Shown here: positions 43,317 to 47,708 of the stretch, piece by piece | Numbering within the stretch: the first letter of the stretch is position 1 | Layout: the number at the start of each line of letters is the position of its first letter | Source of the DNA: Rickettsiales bacterium | GTDB taxonomy: Bacteria > Bacteroidota > Bacteroidia > Cytophagales > Cyclobacteriaceae | Length of the DNA: 47,708 bases | Direction: 5' to 3' | Assembly (NCBI GenBank): GCA_002729235.1 | Contig: PBTY01000033.1 | Span: 27,701-75,408 of the forward strand | Position numbers and translations under genes: made by a program | Notes under the pieces: generated by a model | The model's input: the letters and a program-made list of their open reading frames with translations, nothing else | What the model was told of the DNA's origin: nothing | Databases searched by the model: none

Positions 43317-45656
43317 CTATTTCTCGTCATAATATCCATAACCATAGCCGTAACCATAGCCATAGCCATAGGATTTATTACCAGAATCAACCCCATTAAA
43401 TATGACCGTGAGGTTTGAGAATCTGTTGATCTTTTTAAGATTATCGATGGATTGGGTAAAGGAACGTTTGGAATAATCCGAACGCACCACATACATCTGT
43501 AAATCTGACAATTTCATAGAAAGCACCGCATCTGTCACCAACCCAACAGGTGGTGTATCTAAGATAACCAGATCATATCTTGATCGAAGGTCTTCAAGAA
43601 TTACTCGGTACTCCTCATTCAATATCAGCTCTGAAGGATTGGGAGGAGTTGGTCCAGCTGGTATGTAATCCAGACCTTTCGTTTCTGTAGAAATGATACA
43701 ATCATCCAACTGATCCTTACCAATCAACAACGTACTCATCCCTTTGTAGTGAGGTTCATCACCAAAAGCCAAATGCACTTTGGGTTTACGCATATCTAAG
43801 TCTACAATACATACCTTCTGATTCGACAGTGCAATGATGGCTCCCAGATTAACTGCAACAAAGGTCTTACCTTCACCCGAAATGGTCGAAGTAATGGTGA
43901 GTAATTGATTTTTCTTAGGTCCATTCAAGAATTCCATATTGGTCCTAATGGTTCGCAAAGCTTCACTCAGTGCAGATTTGGAGTTTTGACGTACTACCAA
44001 CTTAGTAAGCACCAATTTCTCACCACGATATTTTGGAAGAGTGCCAAGCACAGGAACGGAAATTAACCCCTCTAACTCTTTGAGTGTGGTGATTCGATTA
44101 TTCATCAGATATCTGATCAAAATCAAGAATAAGGACAGGAAAAACGCCAGAGCAATGGCTCCACCATAGATCAGTAAAGGCTTGGGCTCTATTGGAACTG
44201 ATGGAAGACTAGCCGGAGACAGGACCACAAAGTTGGTAACTGTTCCTGCTTTGGTAATCTCCAACTCCATTTTGGACTTAGTAAGATTTAACAAGAAGTT
44301 TTCTTGCAATGCATAAAAGCGCTGATTTTTATTAAAATCGGTACTCATTGATGGCATATTTGAGAAAGATCCTTCTATCAAATCTCGTCGACGCTTTAAA
44401 TCTCCCAGGCGCGAAATCAAATCCTCTTTGTAGTCGCCAAGAATTCCAGCAAACTTCTCTCTTTCAGATTCCAGCTCCTCATTTAATCTCCGAATGACAT
44501 AAGTGTTTTCATTATAATTTCTAATCTTATTCTGCTTCTCTTTCAGCAGCTCCTGGTAAGACATCAAGTATGTAGCAACGACCTCTGGCAGCTTATTAAT
44601 CAGTAGAGGACTAACATTTAACAATTCGTCATTATTTTCACTGAGGATTAAATCAATTTCCGAGATCTCTTTTTTGAGTTGAAACTCTGTGGTGTCCAGG
44701 ACATTCAGCACTTGAATAGTCTTAGCTATCTCAGTCTGATAATTTGTTGTTCTATTATCAACGATAAAGTCTTCAAAGTACTCTTCGAAACCCTCAATCT
44801 TCTCCTCAGTCTCATTGATCTGAGAATCCAAGAATTTTATTTTCTGATCAATCGTCTGATTCTTGGCCTGTTTAGTATACTCTAAATACAAAGTATCGAT
44901 TGCCATGACCAGATCTCTTGCCTTGTATTTATTGTGGTCACTGAGTGATATTCTAATGGTGCGGGCATTCAGGTTTTCTGGAGTGACTTTAACATTGTTC
45001 TGAAAATAATTGATCAGTGCATCTTCACTGTTAATCACGAAAAAGTAGGTTCCACTAACTTCAGGAAAGTTGAAGTTTTTGGTCTTTTCTATAAGTAAAT
45101 TGAAATCACTCGTGCTAATCTCCTCACCGTACCTAAAGGTTTCTGAAACTAACTCACCATTTCTATCATAAATGAGATTGAATTGATTTTCGTCAAAGAT
45201 CTCCAGATCAAACGACCTATTGTAATAACTACCGTTATGTAATTTATAGGATACGACAAAAGGCGAATTCTTATAACGCTCGTCTGTCAAATACCGACCA
45301 TAATAGTGGTAAGAAACATCGAGATTGGCTACGCTAATGACTTTGCTAAAGAAGAGCTTCGATTTTAGAAGTTCGATCTCACCTGACAAATTGTTTAGCG
45401 CAGCACTTTCATAATTCGCTGAAGCCAAGCCTAAAGATGTTGCTTCACTCTCAATATCCAGCTTTAGCAGAGATTGAGACTCAAATAGTGGCTTCGTATA
45501 TCTCACAAATAGAAATGCTCCAGTGCCAGCTACAATAAATAGCAAAACCACCCAGATTAGACTCTTCTTCACGGTGTGAAGAAACTTCACCAAATCAAAG
45601 GCATTCAAGAAGTCCTCTGAATTCGTCTCTTGGTCTATGATGTTTGAATTGCTCAC
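43317..45656 (-). CDS. Polysaccharide co-polymerase / BY-type tyrosine autokinase (Wzc-like)
   Basis: 779 residues from a GTG at 45654-45656, which overlaps the wza-like stop (GTGA). An upstream ATG at 45758 would overlap that gene by 106 bp and is rejected. Order: Wzz domain with first helix at about 33-52, long periplasmic coiled coil (around 265-470), second helix at 493-516, then kinase with Walker A SGEGKT (593-598), A' VDLDMRKP (618-625), Walker B YDLVILDTP (694-702) and a tyrosine-rich tail with eight Tyr (763-776). It controls chain length and export of exopolysaccharide. Autophosphorylation occurs on the tail in this family. Confidence 0.95.
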   Translation of the reverse strand: MSNSNIIDQETNSEDFLNAFDLVKFLHTVKKSLIWVVLLFIVAGTGAFLFVRYTKPLFESQSLLKLDIESEATSLGLASANYESAALNNLSGEIELLKSKLFFSKVISVANLDVSYHYYGRYLTDERYKNSPFVVSYKLHNGSYYNRSFDLEIFDENQFNLIYDRNGELVSETFRYGEEISTSDFNLLIEKTKNFNFPEVSGTYFFVINSEDALINYFQNNVKVTPENLNARTIRISLSDHNKYKARDLVMAIDTLYLEYTKQAKNQTIDQKIKFLDSQINETEEKIEGFEEYFEDFIVDNRTTNYQTEIAKTIQVLNVLDTTEFQLKKEISEIDLILSENNDELLNVSPLLINKLPEVVATYLMSYQELLKEKQNKIRNYNENTYVIRRLNEELESEREKFAGILGDYKEDLISRLGDLKRRRDLIEGSFSNMPSMSTDFNKNQRFYALQENFLLNLTKSKMELEITKAGTVTNFVVLSPASLPSVPIEPKPLLIYGGAIALAFFLSLFLILIRYLMNNRITTLKELEGLISVPVLGTLPKYRGEKLVLTKLVVRQNSKSALSEALRTIRTNMEFLNGPKKNQLLTITSTISGEGKTFVAVNLGAIIALSNQKVCIVDLDMRKPKVHLAFGDEPHYKGMSTLLIGKDQLDDCIISTETKGLDYIPAGPTPPNPSELILNEEYRVILEDLRSRYDLVILDTPPVGLVTDAVLSMKLSDLQMYVVRSDYSKRSFTQSIDNLKKINRFSNLTVIFNGVDSGNKSYGYGYGYGYGYGYYDEK
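43329..43370 (-). repeat. Six-base microsatellite coding the Tyr-Gly tail of the kinase
   Basis: The last codons before Asp-Glu-Lys encode alternating Tyr and Gly (TAT GGC, TAT GGC, TAT GGT, TAC GGC, TAT GGT, TAT GGA, TAT TAT). The 6-bp period keeps the frame, so slipped-strand events would add or remove phosphorylatable tyrosines without breaking the gene. Codon variation between units suggests the tract is not freshly expanded. Confidence 0.85.
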
Positions 45657-46453
45657 CTTGCAGAATTCTGAATAAAAAATATTAGAGTAAGGACTCCTGT
45701 TGTAATACCAATAATTGAAGAGACATCTCTTAAACCTTCCAGCCATGGTCTTCTCCAAGGTTCAACATAGATAATGTCACCTGGCTGAACACCTATCACA
45801 GTAGATCGCATCCCACTGATTGTAGATAAATCAATCATATGTACTTCCGGATTAGACAAATCCCCTCTGATAAGTCTAATGTTATGGGCTCTAGATCCAA
45901 AATTAACACCTCCTGCCAAGGCCAATACTTCAGCAATAGACATATTTTCATTTTCCAGTGGAATGACGGCACTTCCTGTAGAATTTAAAACAACAACTCT
46001 TCTATTAACCACCTGAACCCGCACGTAACAAGACGCATAAAACTCATCGTACAAACCCGCCAATTCCTGCTCAGCTTCTACTACCGTCTTGCCCTGCAGA
46101 GTGACAAATCCGATCATTGGCAAATGAGATCTACCATCTTCAGTAATGAGATATGGAGATAAATTCAAGCTTTGATTCTGTTGATTCATATTAGCCCCGC
46201 CGCTCAATTGACGCAATTCAAAATCAGGATCTATTATTCGCTCACCATCATGAGTGTATACTCTAAAATCAAAATAATCGCCTTTTCTTAATGTGTAATT
46301 TCCTTCAGCATCTTGCAAAGGCTCAGACAGTTGTTCTTCTGTGAAATTCTCATCTAATTGGAAAAGTATATCCTGCTTGTATGCACGACAACTCACCAAA
46401 AATAGCGCTCCAAATATGATGATCAGCCTGACAGGACTGCAATGAATTTTCAT
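45653..46453 (-). CDS. Outer-membrane polysaccharide export lipoprotein (Wza-like)
   Basis: A 266-residue protein with lipobox LVSC (Cys22). Poly-export domain at about 50-140 (YTLRKGDYFDFRVYTHDGER), one SLBB-type region at about 150-235 (VVVLNSTGSAVIPLENENMS, VQPGDIIYVEPWRR), and a C-terminal helix (IIGITTGVLTLIFFI) which in Wza relatives spans the membrane. It forms the export channel for capsule or EPS and contacts the Wzc-type kinase, whose start overlaps its stop by 4 bp. The glycosyltransferase gene lies upstream. Confidence 0.94.
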   Translation of the reverse strand: MKIHCSPVRLIIIFGALFLVSCRAYKQDILFQLDENFTEEQLSEPLQDAEGNYTLRKGDYFDFRVYTHDGERIIDPDFELRQLSGGANMNQQNQSLNLSPYLITEDGRSHLPMIGFVTLQGKTVVEAEQELAGLYDEFYASCYVRVQVVNRRVVVLNSTGSAVIPLENENMSIAEVLALAGGVNFGSRAHNIRLIRGDLSNPEVHMIDLSTISGMRSTVIGVQPGDIIYVEPWRRPWLEGLRDVSSIIGITTGVLTLIFFIQNSAR

Positions 46454-46527
46454 AAATATTTAATATTCGGACGAATTTAAAGCATTTAATTAAAGAATGA
46501 CGGAAAGTAACTGATATTCAAGCATTA

Positions 46528-47631
46528 TTAGACAAACTGATCGATAAGTTTCACGTACTCTTCGATGACCAATCTTTCGTCAAATTTCTCTTCAATCAAT
46601 TTACGAGAATTGATCGATAATTGGTTTTTTTCTTCATCGCTTAACGATAGGTACAATAGCATCTTGGCAGCCAGGTCTTTGGGTGATTGTAGTTTGCATA
46701 AAAACCCATTTTCGCCATCCTCAACTACATGCCTGCAGCCAGGAACATCCGTCGCGATCATTGCTTTACCCATGGCCCCTGCTTCGAGAAGTGTTCTAGG
46801 AGTTCCTTCTCGATATGACGGCAAGACAATCACATCAGAAGTGGCAACGGCATCTCTTACATCTGATAAGTGTGGAACATATTCAATCAGGTCATCAGCC
46901 AACCACTGATCCAACTCATCTTTCTGAATTGATCTTGAATGTGTCTCATCCAGCTCACCAATTAAACGAAAATGAGTGTTCGGCTTTTTCTTTTTCACAA
47001 TTTTAATTGCCTCGATGTAATCGTAAACTCCTTTCTCTACAATTAGTCGTCCTATCATTGTAAAAACTGGATGCTCGTTGGGGTCTACTTTCATTGGTTG
47101 AAAGTATGTGGTATTAATACCGGATCCAGGCAATAGGCTGGTCTTCTCTTTTGGGAGAGGAATAAATTTCAGGAAATCATCTCGATCCTCATTATTCTGA
47201 AAAAAGACCCATGAATTTTTCTTAAACGCACGTTTATATAGACTTACTGCGATTTTCTTAACAGTTCCCTTCCACAAGAAAACAGTACCAAGACCACTGA
47301 CATTACAGATACACGGGATATCCAAATTTCCTGATACCAATGACCCATAAATATTTGGCTTGATGGTATAGGTCAATAAAATATCTGGTCGTTCTTCTTT
47401 TAGAACTTTTCGCATTTTAACCATGAGCCCAAAATCGGTCACAGGATTCATCCCACTTGCACTCATTTCTAAATGTCGGAAGCTACAGCCAATTTCGGTT
47501 AGTTTGCTAGAGTAATCATCACTGGGCGCAATCGCGACCACTTCATTTCCTCTTTTGATCAATGTTTCAATCAATCCTCGCCTGAAATTGTAGATATTCC
47601 AGCTGGTATTAATCATGATCGCTACCTTCAT
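46528..47631 (-). CDS. Glycosyltransferase family 4 protein
   Basis: 367 residues from the ATG at 47629-47631; a GTG eight codons upstream also keeps frame, but MKVAIMINTSWNIYNFRRG is the usual GT-B start. The N-domain includes RRGLIETLIKRGNEVVAIAP and the acceptor-side region; the donor domain shows FTMIGRLIVEKGVYDYIEAI, and the E-x7-E-like motif in SYREGTPRTLLEAGAMGKAM with IVLPSYREG. It transfers a sugar to the EPS repeat unit or lipid carrier; donor and linkage are not visible. It resembles the WbnH/PglA-type enzymes. It is the first EPS gene in this window, and more may follow beyond the right edge. Nothing is seen in 47632-47708. Confidence 0.93.
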   Translation of the reverse strand: MKVAIMINTSWNIYNFRRGLIETLIKRGNEVVAIAPSDDYSSKLTEIGCSFRHLEMSASGMNPVTDFGLMVKMRKVLKEERPDILLTYTIKPNIYGSLVSGNLDIPCICNVSGLGTVFLWKGTVKKIAVSLYKRAFKKNSWVFFQNNEDRDDFLKFIPLPKEKTSLLPGSGINTTYFQPMKVDPNEHPVFTMIGRLIVEKGVYDYIEAIKIVKKKKPNTHFRLIGELDETHSRSIQKDELDQWLADDLIEYVPHLSDVRDAVATSDVIVLPSYREGTPRTLLEAGAMGKAMIATDVPGCRHVVEDGENGFLCKLQSPKDLAAKMLLYLSLSDEEKNQLSINSRKLIEEKFDERLVIEEYVKLIDQFV

Positions 47632-47708
47632 ATGACTATGAGCTCTTTTTTTCACTAATTTTGAAACTTCCTAGAGACAATTTATGTACTGTAGGACAAT
47701 AATTGAGT

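Noticed and set aside
45657-45758. Extension of the Wzc-type kinase to an ATG at 45758.
   Set aside because: It would overlap the wza-like gene by 106 bp. The GTG at 45656 gives a 4-bp GTGA overlap and a normal Wzz-domain N-terminus.
1-47708. tRNA, rRNA or known riboswitch genes.
   Set aside because: No gap shows a cloverleaf with a T-loop GTTCRA-type core or a conserved riboswitch core that I could recognise; most gaps are too short.

Overview
The window comes from a Bacteroidota chromosome, most likely a marine member of the Cytophagales; I cannot name the genus from this sequence. The evidence is the gene families: a GLPGLI-family protein paired with a carboxypeptidase-regulatory/TonB-receptor-like outer-membrane barrel, PadR plus 'permease prefix' FtsX permeases, many SPII lipoproteins, phosphosulfolactate synthase next to a DUF368 transporter, and a general lack of Shine-Dalgarno sequences. 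Gene density is high. I see no rRNA, tRNA, phage, IS element or CRISPR array.

Layout. 1-3680 (minus): a PadR repressor and two paralogous FtsX-type permeases, chained by overlapping stop/start codons; the second permease runs off the left edge. 3854-7359 (plus): GLPGLI protein and outer-membrane barrel. 7360-7919: a gene-free stretch holding three diverged ~185-bp repeats with nested inverted repeats. 7920-8578 (minus): a lipoprotein and a possible small protein. 8639-13067 (plus): a transglutaminase-like protein, an operon of secreted alpha/beta-hydrolase, ECF sigma factor and four-helix membrane protein, then three small proteins of unknown function. 13180-17225 (plus): a lipoprotein glycoside hydrolase of the debranching-enzyme type, a small lipoprotein and a DUF819 membrane protein. 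17234-19471 (minus): an orphan GAF/PAS histidine kinase. 19692-22253 (plus): a lipoprotein amidase and an EamA transporter. 22277-23979 (minus): a Tat-exported Gfo/Idh/MocA oxidoreductase and a DinB-fold protein. 24178-27092 (plus): a 48-residue membrane protein, two SRPBCC proteins flanking an AraC regulator, and a DUF2461 protein. 27153-31864 (minus): the leucine operon leuC-leuD-leuB-leuA. 32023-34557 (plus): a helical-repeat protein and a SiaB-type kinase-like protein. 34554-42456 (minus): a housekeeping series of TPR protein, comA, DUF368, aroE, uvrB, LAS peptidase and VOC protein. 42558-47631 (minus): exopolysaccharide genes encoding a glycosyltransferase, Wza, a Wzc-type tyrosine autokinase and a PHP-type phosphatase.

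How the parts work together. The leucine operon supplies all pathway-specific enzymes after 2-oxoisovalerate. The Wza/Wzc/CpsB set is a standard capsule or EPS export and tyrosine-phosphorylation switch. ComA could feed C3-sulfonates toward sulfonolipids; that is inference.

The most unusual signal is not a gene. Many short intergenic regions carry perfect or near-perfect inverted repeats that touch, enclose or end just before a start codon (for example 9631-9685, 11670-11704, 19647-19701, 23371-23394 and 25876-25926). Others are compact nested stems without an obvious terminator role (11584-11646, 12694-12745, 15938-15986, 33768-33833). They may be translational control elements, operators or remnants of small palindromic repeats. 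I found no clear, self-contained new defence or mobile system. The nearest candidates for new biology are these structures and the hydrolase/ECF sigma/membrane-protein operon with its unknown downstream genes.
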